Positions 1-9,993 of a stretch of 64,000 bases of DNA are shown here, piece by piece. Source of the DNA: Cyanophora paradoxa. Its lineage: Eukaryota; Glaucocystophyceae; Cyanophorales; Cyanophoraceae. The notes beneath the pieces were generated by a model. That model had not been told where the DNA came from and ran no database searches. It worked only from the letters and a program-made list of their open reading frames with translations. How positions within the stretch are numbered: position 1 is the stretch's first letter; each line of letters starts with the position of its first letter. The DNA lies in the NCBI GenBank assembly GCA_004431415.1, contig QPMI01000268.1, positions 1 to 64,000 on the forward strand, in the 5' to 3' direction. A program made the translations under genes and the position numbers.

Positions 1-160
1 GGGTTATCCGTGGACGATGTGACGGAAATCTCAAAGCCGCCCGCGGTGGGGGTAGGCGTGCCGATCTCGACGGGGAGGATCTGAGGCGTGCAGCGCAGTC
101 CGCGGGATGGTGCGTGAGCGAAGAAGAGGGGGACGGGGTGTGTGTGTGTGTGTGTTGTGT

Positions 161-214
<54 letters not shown>

Positions 215-2345
215 GCAGACCGCCGAGGCCCGGCCAGTGGGGTAGGGGAGAAGGCGATCTCAGCACCCACGACGCCTGCGACCGAACCCAAATATGATCA
301 AGGCCGGGTACGGGAAGAACGGGGCTGCGGGGGTACCGCCGACGCAGAGGAAGGCCGTGGTCGGGATGTAGAGGCCGCTCGCGCAGATGGGGGTCGGCTG
401 CGGGCGGAGTGAGGGGAGGGGTACGGCGCGGCCCCAGAGGCGGGGGTTCGCGAACCGTGGTCGTCGCCACGAAGGTCGAAGTGACGGACGGAGTCGCCTG
501 CCGGGGGCGTCAGGAGGGGAGAGGGGCGCGGGAGCGGAGGGAGGGCGGGCCGAGGGGCTCGGCTGCGGGCGGCGCGGGGGGCGGAGGGTCAGAGCGAGGC
601 GGGCCGTGTCAGCAGGCGAAAGGGGAGGGGCGGCGGGCACCGAGGGCGTGGGTGACGCGGTGATGGTCTCGATCTCGATGGGCTGCCGGGCGGGCGGCCT
701 CAGAGGCGGGGCGCGCGGGCGCGGGCGCGCGGTGCGCGGGGCGGGGGGTACGACGCACGGCGAGGGTGGCCAAGGCGGTCGGGGTCTCCGAGGGCGCGGC
801 CGAGGGGCTCGCCGTCTCGGTCGGCGTGGCGGTGGGCGCCTCGGAGGGCGTGGTGGTGGCCGTCTCAGTGGGCAGCGCGGTGGGCGCCGCGGAGGGCGTG
901 GCGGCCGGCGTCCCGCTCGGGGACGGGCTCGGGGTCGCGCTGGGGCTCGCCGTCTCGGTCGGCGCGGCCGTCGGGGTCCCCGAGGGCGAGAGCGAGGCCG
1001 AGGGCGAGGGCGTCTCGCTCGGCGTCGGCGAGGCCTTCGCCCGCGTCGGCGTCGGCAGCGGCTGCCGCGACCGACACCGCCCGTCAGCGCTTTGTCGCGC
1101 GCCGCGCGAGGCGAGGGGCGGGGGCGCGAGGCGGCGCGGACCGTCTCAGTCGCGAAGGTTGTGACCGTCGGCTGCGCGCGGGGCCCGAATCAGGGGCGGG
1201 GCGGCGGGGCCGAGCGCCAGCGGTCAAGCAATCCGCGGACAGTAGCAGAGGCGCTCGCTGCGCGAGTCACGAGTGAGGGCGCTGAGAAGAGAGAGGCCGG
1301 TGGGTCGGGGGTCTGAACAGCGCCGGCGCACCAGTGGGGATTGCGGTGAAGGTCGGCGCCGGCGTGGCGGTGGCCGCCTCTGGACGGTGCGCGGGGCGCT
1401 CGGCTTAGAGGGATGGCCGGGCGGACGTGGAGGCAAACGGACTGGTGGGCGTCGCCACGGATGACGGCGTCGCGGAGGCTGGCGGGAGGAAACCGGCGCG
1501 TGAGTGCCGAGGGCGAGGGCAAAGGCAGGCGGCGCCGGGCGCCAGCGTGACGCACCACTAGCGCTCACGAACGGCGTCGGCGTCGCAGAGGGCGCTGCCG
1601 GGCAGCCATCGGCTTCTGGCGCGGGCGGCGCCAGAGGCGGCGCGGCGCACGGGTGGCAGTGGCGAGCACGCATTGCCCGTTGAGGCAGATGCGCGACGGA
1701 GGGCAGCATTGCTGCCCGCGCCGACGCGATCGTTAGTGAACGAACGTAACGACGAGAGCCCGCGCGCTCGCAGCCTCCCGACTGGTCGCAAGCAAACAGC
1801 CGCGGGGCGCGATGACAGCGCGGAATCGAACGAGCGCACCGCGCCGCAACAGGTCAGACCTGCTCAAACGCATAAGAGGATGCTCGATCAGCGATTGCCG
1901 CCGCGCAGGGCGCGGAACAGGAAACTGCTGACGAGAGCGCATGCGCACCGGGAGGGCAACCGCTGATGGCGCACGTGGGGAAGCCTGCGATCCCTACATC
2001 CGCATTTGCATTCTCCCCGCCAGTGTTTTGAGCCGGAGGGGAAGCCGAGGCCTGCGCGCTCGGCGAGGCCCCGGGCGAATTCGAAGCGCTCACATCCGCA
2101 AATTGCTGCTGCGAGGTCTGGTCGGACTGCTGCTCCTGCTGCTGCTGAGACGTTTGATCCTGCGCGGAAGCCGAGGCCTGCGCGCTCGGCGAGGCCCCGG
2201 GCGAATTCGAAGCGCTCACGTCCGCAAATTGCTGTTGCGAGGTCTGGTCGGACTGCTGCCCCTGCTGCTGCTGAGAGGTTTGATCCTGCGCGAGGACCGC
2301 GCCGAGCGCGACAGCGAAGACGAAGGCGAGCAGGACGCGCCGCAT
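1..2345 (-). CDS. Mucin-like secreted protein (partial, several exons)
   Basis: The first exon starts with ATG at 2343-2345 and encodes a clear signal peptide (MRRVLLAFVFAVALGAVLA), then two 42-residue copies of a Gln/Ser/Ala-rich repeat. Further along the minus strand, frames rich in Thr, Pro, Ser and Ala appear in short stretches (about 1700-1340 and 1060-770), as expected of an O-glycosylated stalk. Exon-like pieces follow near 380-330, 290-230 and 85-1; the last begins after a CAG acceptor, reads ILPVEIGTPTPTAGGFEISV and runs off the left edge. The frame changes between pieces, so introns or damage must intervene; a poly(C) tract on the sense strand (213-173) fits an intron. This could be one long cell-surface or secreted protein or two genes. 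The signal peptide is convincing, the exon chain is not resolved. Confidence 0.5.
124..213. repeat. GT microsatellite followed by ~40-nt poly(G)
   Basis: An interrupted (GT)n run passes directly into about 40 consecutive G. On the minus strand, the sense strand of the local gene, this is poly(C) and probably lies in an intron. Confidence 0.9.
2040..2291 (-). repeat. Two in-frame 126-bp tandem repeats
   Basis: Two nearly identical 126-bp units (2040-2165 and 2166-2291) lie inside the first exon of the secreted protein. Each encodes 42 residues containing SQQQQ and NSPGASPSAQ. They differ at only a few bases, so the duplication is recent or homogenised. Confidence 0.85.
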
Positions 2346-2375
2346 TTCGACGACAGCTGCTGGGCAGTTAGGATC

Positions 2376-2411
2376 CCTCCCCCCCCCCCCCCCCCCCCTT
2401 CCCCCCCCCCC
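2376..2411. repeat. Poly(C) tract interrupted by TT
   Basis: A run of C broken by a single TT lies in the short spacer between the divergent secreted-protein gene (-) and the EF-hand/p25-like gene (+), where a shared promoter would be expected. Confidence 0.85.
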
Positions 2412-2551
2412 ACGTGCATTGCGCGTACCCCAACCGAAGTTGCGATTAACTTGCGAAGCCCGCCGCGAGACCCCAGCCCCAATCTAGAGAAATCGCATCT
2501 TCAGTCAGAGAATCTATACATCAAGCGAGTTCCGCAGCGCTGCCGCCCGCG

Positions 2552-4120
2552 ATGGCGGAGCGGCCACAGCGGCAGCTGGCCGGCAGCGCGTCGCCGCAGC
2601 CGCCGCCAATCGCCGAGGAGCAGCCGGATGTGCCTCCTAAGGACCTCCTCTCCCTCCCGCCCCTGGAAGCCCGCATCTACTACGGCGTCGTGAGGCCCAC
2701 AAGAATACGCGGTGCGCCAGGCTCGCCTGCAAGGCCCGCGCGCGCTACGGCGGAATGCGCTTGAAGAGAGCGAGGCGTACGCGAGCGCTCGGCCCGCCTG
2801 CAGCGCCGCCTCTGCCTCGCCGCCGAACGTTGCCCAAGTGGCCGGGCCGCTCACGCCGAGGGCGGCAGGCACGGAGCACGCGAAGGAGGGGCCCGTGCAC
2901 TTCTGGAAGGGCACGCGGCCGGGCTCGAAGACGCTCGTGCGCCGCGCCAGGTCGGAGACGCCGTCCAAGGGCCGGGTCCGCCCGGCCCGCCCGCCCGCCG
3001 GCCCGCCCGCACCGTCGCCGGCGAGCCCCAGCCGCCCGCCTCACGCTCGAGGGGCCCGCAGACCGTCAAAATGAACCTTTCCAAGCTCTTCGTGCGCGCC
3101 GCGCCGCGCCGGCGGCCGCCCCGCGGGCGCGCGGGGCGCGGCGGCTCAGGCGGGCGGGCGGGGCGCGGGGGCAGGGCGCCTCGGCGACGGACGACGCGGT
3201 GGTGGAGCTGCTGCGGCCCGACACCATCGCCGACGAGTTCCGCAGGGAGAGGCGCGCCCCGCCGCCCCGCCCCGCCCGCCGCCCCGCCGCGCCGCGCCGC
3301 CGGCTCAGCGGAGCGCGCGCGCAGGTGCTTCCCGCACCGGAGCGACCCCTCGTGGCCATCCGCAAGAGCGTCCGCCAGGCCATGCCGGCCGCGGCCCTCG
3401 GCGGGGGCGACGCCGCCGGCGGCGGGGCGCGGGGCTCGACCCCCTCGCCCGCCTCGCCAACCTCATCCCCCCTCCAAGGCGCGCGCCGCGCCGGCCGGCC
3501 CGCGCCCCGCCCCTGCCGGCCCGAACGCGCACGTACCCCCCGCAGGTGAAGAAGCGGCCCGAGAAGACGGCGAAGGAGCGCCGCCTCGAGAAGCTCCGCG
3601 TCGAGTTCGACTCCGTGCGCCGCCCTTTCCCTCCCCAACTCCCGCGCGCGTACCCGTGCCCCTCGAGCGCGTACCCCCCCTTCCTCAGATATTCTCGGAG
3701 GACGAGCTGGAGCGCCAGTTCGCCATCCTCAAGGTGCGCCGCGGCGCCGGCGGAGCGCCGTACCCCCCTCCGCGTCCGACGTGGTGCCCCCCAGATCACG
3801 GACATCTCGCGGGAGGCGCTGAAGGAGATCCGCGACCTCATGTGGAGCCGCTTCCCGGGTACTTCCCCCCCCCCCCCCCTCCCCAGTCCCTCCCCCTTCC
3901 CGCCCCCGCCGCGTTCGCAGGCTGAGGCCGCCCCCGCAGAGCTGCGCGGCATCTTCTTTACGGTGCGCAGCGCCGCCGCCGCGCCGTGCCGCGCCCTGCC
4001 GCTCCGCGCCGCCGCGCCCGAGCCCCTCGCTCGCCCCCGGGCTGCAGTACGCGCGGATGGACGCCACGGTCAACCCCTCAAGAACGTTCGCCCCTCCCCC
4101 GGCCCCGCCCCGCCCTCCCG

Positions 4121-4152
<32 letters not shown>

Positions 4153-6187
4153 CCCCGCCCCGCCCCGCCCGGTCCGGCTCCTCTGAGCGCCCACGCCCGC
4201 CCCGCCCCGCCGCGCAGGGCCCTCAGGAGGTCGAGACCATCAGCTCCCAGGCCCGCCCCCCATCCCGGGTACCCCCCTGGCGCTCTCACCCCTCCCGACG
4301 CGCGGGGCGCAGGAGTACATGCAGTTCTGCAAGGACTGCCAGCTCTTCGACAAGAAGTTCTTCGTGCGCGCACGCCCGCCGCCCCGCCCCGCTGCCCCGG
4401 CCCCGGGTCGGATGCGACGCCCCCGCAGACACAGGCCATCGCCAGTGCGCGCGGGCGGCCGCCGACGCACCTCCGGCGCTCTCTCCCCCGGCCCGCCCCG
4501 CCTGAGCCCGCCCTCGCGCGGCGCCTCCAGACCTCATCTTCGTCGTGCGCCCGTACCGCCCTCCGGCCCCGCCCCCCGCCGCCGGACCCTCTGCTGAGCC
4601 CCCCGGGGCAGGCGATCAACCACGAGGAGGAGCTGGGGGCCGGCCGCGATGACAAGGACCTCGCCGGGCCCCTCCGCAGTCCGCCCCCCGCCCCGCCCGA
4701 GGCCGAGGCCGACGCCGAGGGGTCGGGCAGGCGGGCGGCGGGACTACGACTCGGACCAGGTCTTCACCCTCTCCGAGTTCCTCGCCTCGTGCCCCGCGCC
4801 CCCCCCGCCCCCGCCCCGCCCCGCGCCGCGCCGCCCCGGCCCGAGCCGAGCGCCCGCCCGCCCGCGGCAGGCTGATCCGGATCAGCGTGCTGAAGTACGG
4901 GACGCGCTTCACGGACCCCTCCTTCCGCCTCCGCCACCTCATCGCCCGCCCCGTCCCGCCCGCCCCGCCCCGCCGGCTCGTGCGGGCGCGGCTGAGGCGG
5001 GGGCGGGGTGGACAGACGACGGACATCATCCCGCGGGCGCGGCAGGACCAGAAGGAGGCCCTCCGCCGCCTCCTCATCGAGCCCGTCGTCCACGACGCGC
5101 GCCCCCCCGCCCCCGCCCCGGCCCCCCGCCCCGCTGGGAGCTTGCGAGCGTGGGCTGCCCCGCGCAGGCGATCCGGAGCTACCGGCGGCAGCTGCACCGG
5201 GTCTTCACCCAGTGCGCCCCGGGGCCGCTACCTCAAAGCCTCGGAGCCTGACGGGCCGTCCCTCCCTCCCACCTCCAAACAGGTACGCGGCGGCGGACGA
5301 GGCGGACGCGATGGCGATCAACAAGCTCAACGTCAAGGAGTTCATCAAGCGCGCCCTTTCCTTGCTCCGCTCCGCTAAGCGAAGCGAAGCTAAGCGAAGC
5401 TAAGCTAAGCTAAGCTAAAGCTAAGCTAAGGAGTTCATCAAGCGCCCCCTTTGCTCCGCTCCGCTCCGCTCCGCTTTGCTTTGCGTTGCTTTGCGTTGCT
5501 AAGCCCAGCGGGGCCGGGGCAGGCTCTTCGAGGACGCGCGGCTGACGGGGCCCGACCTGACGCTGCGCGAGGTCCGCGAGGCCTTCGCCCTCGCCCAGGC
5601 CGACCCCGGCGACGACGACGAGGCGAGCGCCCCGCCCCGTGCCCCCGCCTTGAGCTCCCTCCCGCTGACCGAAGCGGGCAGGACTCGGAGGAGGGCGCGG
5701 GGGGCGGGGGCGGGGGCGACGAGTCCGGGGACGACGACAACTCTCAGATGACCTTCAACGAGGCCCGCCCCCCCGCCCCGCCCCGCCCGCAGCGGCCCGA
5801 GCAGAGCCGAGGCGAGCCCCTCGCGCGCGCCTCGCTCGCAGTTCGTGGAGGGCGTGTGCCGCTGCGCCGACGCCAAGTACGGCGCCCCCTGCGAGGACCC
5901 CGAGGGTCCGCCCGCCCCCCCGCGCCCGCGCCCGCGCCGGCCCGCCGCCCGCCCCTCACGCGCGGGGGAGCAGACGACGAGGAGCGGAGCGCGCAGCTCG
6001 CCGCCAGCGTCGCCCGCTTCTGCGGCGACATCCTCCGGGCCCGCCGCCGCCCTGCCCCTCCTCCCGCCCCGCACGCTGACCGGGCCGGGGCGGCGGGCAG
6101 GGGCTGGAGGCGCACGCGGGGGCGACGCCGGCGGCGGGGGAGCGCGGGCGGGGCGGGCCCCTCCGCCTCCCCCGCCTCGCCAAGTGA
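2552..6187 (+). CDS. EF-hand/p25-alpha-like protein, many exons
   Basis: The proposed start is ATG at 2552 (MAERPQRQLAG). About fifteen short exons follow, joined in frame by C-rich introns, and the protein ends with LRLPRLAK and TGA at 6185-6187. Recognisable pieces in order are VKKRPEKTAKERRLEKLRV (about 3546), ITDISREALKEIRDLMW (about 3797), EYMQFCKDCQLFDKKFF (about 4312), DYDSDQVFTLSEFLAS (about 4740), LIRISVLKYGTRF (about 4871), MAINKLNVKEFIKR (about 5311) and MTFNEFVEGVCRCADAKYG (about 5748). The CKDCxLxDKK block resembles p25-alpha/TPPP domains. The repeated acidic stretch followed by F-x-EF and an Ile/Ala-x-KY motif recalls degenerate EF-hand modules of axonemal proteins. A cytoskeletal or flagellar role is inferred, not shown. 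The family assignment is moderate; a multi-exon coding gene here is nearly certain. Confidence 0.7.
5356..5520 (+). repeat. Low-complexity intron with AAGCG/AAGCT and CTCCG repeats
   Basis: This intron of the EF-hand/p25-like gene is made of AAGCGAAGCT-type repeats and their approximate complement (CTCCG and TTTGC repeats), so it can fold back. The exon-end sequence AAGGAGTTCATCAAGCG occurs once at the upstream exon end (about 5336) and again inside the intron (about 5428), as if the splice-site region had been duplicated. Confidence 0.7.
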
Positions 6188-7076
6188 GGCCCCGGCCGGC
6201 GTGTCCGGAGTCAAAAGGTTTAACAATACAATACGTAAGCTTGGCCGCTTGACGGCGCCAATAACAATAACAATACAGTGCCAATGGCGATCGGGCTTGA
6301 CGCGAACAATTTCGTTCGTACGTGCTGTTAGTGCTTGTTAGAGGTGTCACATTTGAAAAGTAGCGCCGCCATCGTGCTCCCTAGGGTCGAAAATGGGTAC
6401 CTAGGTATAAAACGTTTGTCTACAGAGCCGATACAAATCACGTAGTGAACTCGGAACATGGAGGGGAGCTCGAGAGATCGAGCCATCATCAAGGTCTAGA
6501 ATATTAATACCACTGGCCATGGGGCCACATACGTATACTTAATGAAGCAGCCCTTCGGAGGGAGGCCAGGAGGCTTTTGCGTGCGAGCTCAATTAATATT
6601 AGATTCAAACCTTGCAATTGTACTGCCCAGCGAAGTATGATGCATATGGCCATGGTGTGCTTTGCAATTGGCGTTCGGCGCGTCGTTTTGATTTCAGAAG
6701 ACAAAACTTATGTGCACACGTGCACAGGGGTAATGAAACGTAAACGAGCCTCAAACTGCGAAGCTGCACAACACGATACGACGTCGAAAAGAGTTCAAAA
6801 AAACTTTTTCTGCAGCTGCCGGCGCCTCTAAATCTGCAGCTGGTCTGATCATGACAGTGCAATACAGCGTAAAACACAATGAAAGATGTAGCTTGTTCTA
6901 GATCTGGTAACTCGTCACGAAAATCAAGCCCGGCCCGATTATGAATAAGCAAAGGAATGAACCACCTACAGCTACGCCTACGTACGCGCCGAACTACGTC
7001 TGTATATACAAGCGAAGGCCTGCGGTCCAGCGGCCATGGCCAGCCGCAGGCTCGCGCCCGCCGGCGCCGGAGCCGC
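6188..7076. other. Intergenic, lower GC, no gene recognised
   Basis: The base composition drops sharply after the stop at 6187. A TATAAAA motif occurs near 6405, but no convincing exon follows. Short palindromic hexamers are frequent. Confidence 0.6.
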
Positions 7077-8081
7077 TTAGAGGGTGAAGGCGGCGGCGGC
7101 GACGGCGAGGAGCAGGCCGAAGACCGAGGGGACGGTGGCGAAGCCGGCCGAGCAGGTGGTCTGTAAGCGGCGGCGTCTCGGTCAAACAGGCGGGCGGGCG
7201 AGGGCACGAGGGCCTCTAGATCTGAAAGGCGGGCATGCGCAGCCGTGGGAGCTAGAGGGCCAGCGAACCTTGCTGAAAATGCCGAGGGCGCCGAGGCAGT
7301 TGTCGGCGGAGACGGTGCTGGTGGGAGTTCCAGTGCACCCGGTGTTGCTGCGATCGCACGGCTCACTGAGTCAGCCAGATGAAACAGATTAGCCGTTCAA
7401 GTTTAGCCGCACGAATAGGTCGAAGTGGTGACCTTGCCGCCACTGCAGTAAGTCTTCGTCGAAACTGCGGAATTCGAACACGATCGCGATCGGTATACGG
7501 GGCCGATCGCGGCGAGCGATGCAAGCACGCACTGCCGGCGGCGGCGATGCAGTTCTCCGCGATATCAGTGCTCGCCTCCTGCCAGCCGGCGCCCTTGGTG
7601 GAGCACGACGAGTCGGTCCTGGCGAAATCTTAGGGGAGTGCCTTGGCGTCTGAAGTATACGCAGCACGCACCAGGGAGCGGAGACCTGCGCGCACGCGGC
7701 GGCAGACGCGAGATGGCGGTGAGTTCACTCCAGGCAGTTCCGCCAGAAATTTTATGCGATGGTCTGGATCGCTTCCAGGGAATCGTAGACGTGGGTTTAG
7801 CGGGATCGCTCGCCGGGGAGAGGCGGCGATGGCAATTTTTGCAAGGCACTATCGGATATCCGATGATCATGACCGGATCTTGAGCAGCTTTGCGCAAGAT
7901 CGCTATTCGCTTTGCGGAGGCGACAAACGGAGGCCTCTAGACACCGTAGAAACGGGCCGGGAGGAACGGGATCGGAAGACTTTTGTTCGGAGGGCTCGGG
8001 CGGACGGACCGTGGCCTTGTAGGCGGACGCCGTCATCACGGCGGCGAAGACGACGACGAGGGCGAGGGCGACGCGGGCCAT
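7077..8081 (-). CDS. Small secreted protein with C-terminal hydrophobic tail (possible GPI anchor)
   Basis: ATG at 8079-8081 opens a signal peptide (MARVALALVVVFAAVMTASA). Further exons on the minus strand carry paired cysteines: one reads SSCSTKGAGWQEASTDIAEN (about 7620-7560), the next CTGTPTSTVSADNCLGALGI (about 7345-7285) and is followed by a GT donor. The last (about 7162-7077) reads TTCSAGFATVPSVFGLLLAV, ends in a hydrophobic Ala/Val-rich stretch and stops at TAA. An N-terminal signal plus a C-terminal hydrophobic tail with no cytosolic residues is typical of GPI-anchored surface proteins. No named domain is recognised. Exon 2 is uncertain, and the 7900-7630 stretch could be intron or coding. 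Confidence 0.6.
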
Positions 8082-8355
8082 GGTCTATGATGCTGGGCGG
8101 AGGGCGACGACTTTGATGGCACTGCTGCTGCTGGGGGGCAAGCGACTGCCGTGGTGCAAGTCTCGCTCTCTAGAAATGCTAACGGCTCTGATCAACGGCA
8201 ACCTTGATCGATGATCTTTTTTTCAGGTCAGCTGTGACCGTCGGATCCGGGCGCGACGGATCGCGATCGGCCGCGGATCGATCCTCCGAGGCTCAAGCTC
8301 GATCATGATCATTATCCGTTGATCATTGTTTTTCAAGGCCCGATGACCGTCGCGA

Positions 8356-9537
8356 TCGACGTCGGAATTCCGAATTTACTACTAGCTGTTTAGTAAGTCT
8401 CGGAGACCGTACCCCTCCCCTGTTGACGAATTATAATTTTTTTTTGGTGAATTACCGGCCACAGTCTCTAGACACCGGACCAGCACTGCGGGGGCTGCCC
8501 AGGGGGCATAAAGACAAAAAAGCAAGATAACTAAGACAAGAGCACGAAGAAAGATAAGACAAAGAGCCAAAATCGACAACAAAAAAGGAAAGACACAGAG
8601 CTCGAGACAGATCGATAGCGAGAAGAGACGATAAATCGAGCAGATCGAGGGACAGAGGATAACTGACACGAAGAAGAGCCAGAGCTAGAGATACCATCAA
8701 TATCAGAAGGAATTACATCACTAAGAAGCGGGGGACAAAATTGAGAAAGATAAATAACAGGAAGAAGACAAGTAAGAGGAACAACAAGACGACATGGAGG
8801 CGGAGGCGAACCAGGACGATGCGAAAGGGCAGAGCTACGGCACGAGGTCGAGGAGGACACAGGAGGCGGACCGGAGCAGGCGGATCAAGAGCAGGCAAAA
8901 GGACAGTCAAAGGAATCACTAAAGCCGGCCGGGGTCGAGGCGGGCAATCGAACTGCAAACGACGGCGAACAACAGGTCGAGCACGAGGACTATAGCTAGT
9001 ATTGAAACTAACTCTAGCATCAACACTACGATCAGAATCCGAACCAGACCGAACTAAACTAGAAGACGAAGAAGTACGCCGGCGCCGGCGGGATACGATC
9101 GCGACCAGCGAAGCAGAATTCGAAGACGAAGGCAAAGGCGGCAGTCCGGAGGCCGGAGGGTCCGGCCCGGCAAACCGCCGGAGGGAAGTAGAAGGAGCCG
9201 CAGGCTCGGCAAGCCGGCGACGGGTACGTCCACGAGTCCGGGAGGAGATCGGGGAAGCCGGTCCCGGAGCTGAGGGCCCAGGAGCAGAGCCAGGAGAAGG
9301 TAAGCCCGGCGAGAAATCTGACCCGGAGCCGGAACCCAGCGAACGACGACGACGAAGAGGCCCCCGAGGAGCCACGACGGGGGAGCTACCGAGAATTATA
9401 AAGACCCCTCTAGCTAATTATAATTACCTAATTACCTGATTCCTGATTAATTACCTGATTGATGCATGAGCTAGGAAAACAACCTTGGTGAATCTGAGCA
9501 CAGTACGTCGAGTCGGCGTCGACGTCGGAATTCCGAA
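8356..9537. repeat. Purine-rich block between 19-bp direct repeats
   Basis: TCGACGTCGGAATTCCGAA occurs at 8356-8374 and again at 9519-9537. Between them the plus strand is strongly A/G-rich (about 8510-9380), with GAAGAAGACAAG-type low complexity. Long open frames on the opposite strand (Ser/Arg/Leu-rich) follow from this composition and are not called as genes. A similar but shorter A/G-rich block occurs near 15130-15480. Confidence 0.6.
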
Positions 9538-9993
9538 ATTATCCGAATCGGTCGGATCCGGAACTCCGGAGTCCCCCGGCGCCGGCCCCGACTCCGGCCG
9601 CGAGTCCGGCGCCGGGCGCCAGACTCGCCGCCAGTTTCGAATTCCGGCCGCCCCAGCTTTCTGTACCCGGCCGCGGTGCGGCAACCGGGACCTATAGCTA
9701 CCGGTACCCCGGGCCCGGTGACTGATCGGCCGGGCTGGTCGACGTCGGTGCGGCGCGGCGGCGCGCGGGCGCCGGCCGCGGCCGTGCACCCGCGGCCGCG
9801 GCCCGCGCGCGGTCCGCGGACCGCGGTACCGGTATACCGTATACTACAGTACGTATACTGGTACCGCAGAACTCCGCACCAGTCGACTCTACCTACAGAT
9901 CTAGAGGGTTCGCCCTACAGTCTACACAGGGTCGACTTGAATTTCGAAACTAGCGGGGGCGCGCCTCTCAAGCGGGGACCGGAGTCGGGGACC
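9538..9993. other. Spacer, no gene recognised
   Basis: GC-rich spacer with many restriction-site-like palindromes (CCGCGGCCGC, GTATAC, GGTACC). No supported exon. Confidence 0.5.

Noticed and set aside
387-1316. Long plus-strand frame rich in Arg/Gly
   Set aside because: Opposite the Thr/Pro/Ser-rich minus-strand gene; GC-rich DNA leaves all frames open, and the composition is a mirror of the minus-strand repeats.
8713-9375. 220-codon minus-strand frame, Ser/Arg-rich then Leu/Val-rich
   Set aside because: It begins at a GTG, not ATG, and its composition follows from the purine-rich repeat block; no domain or splice evidence.
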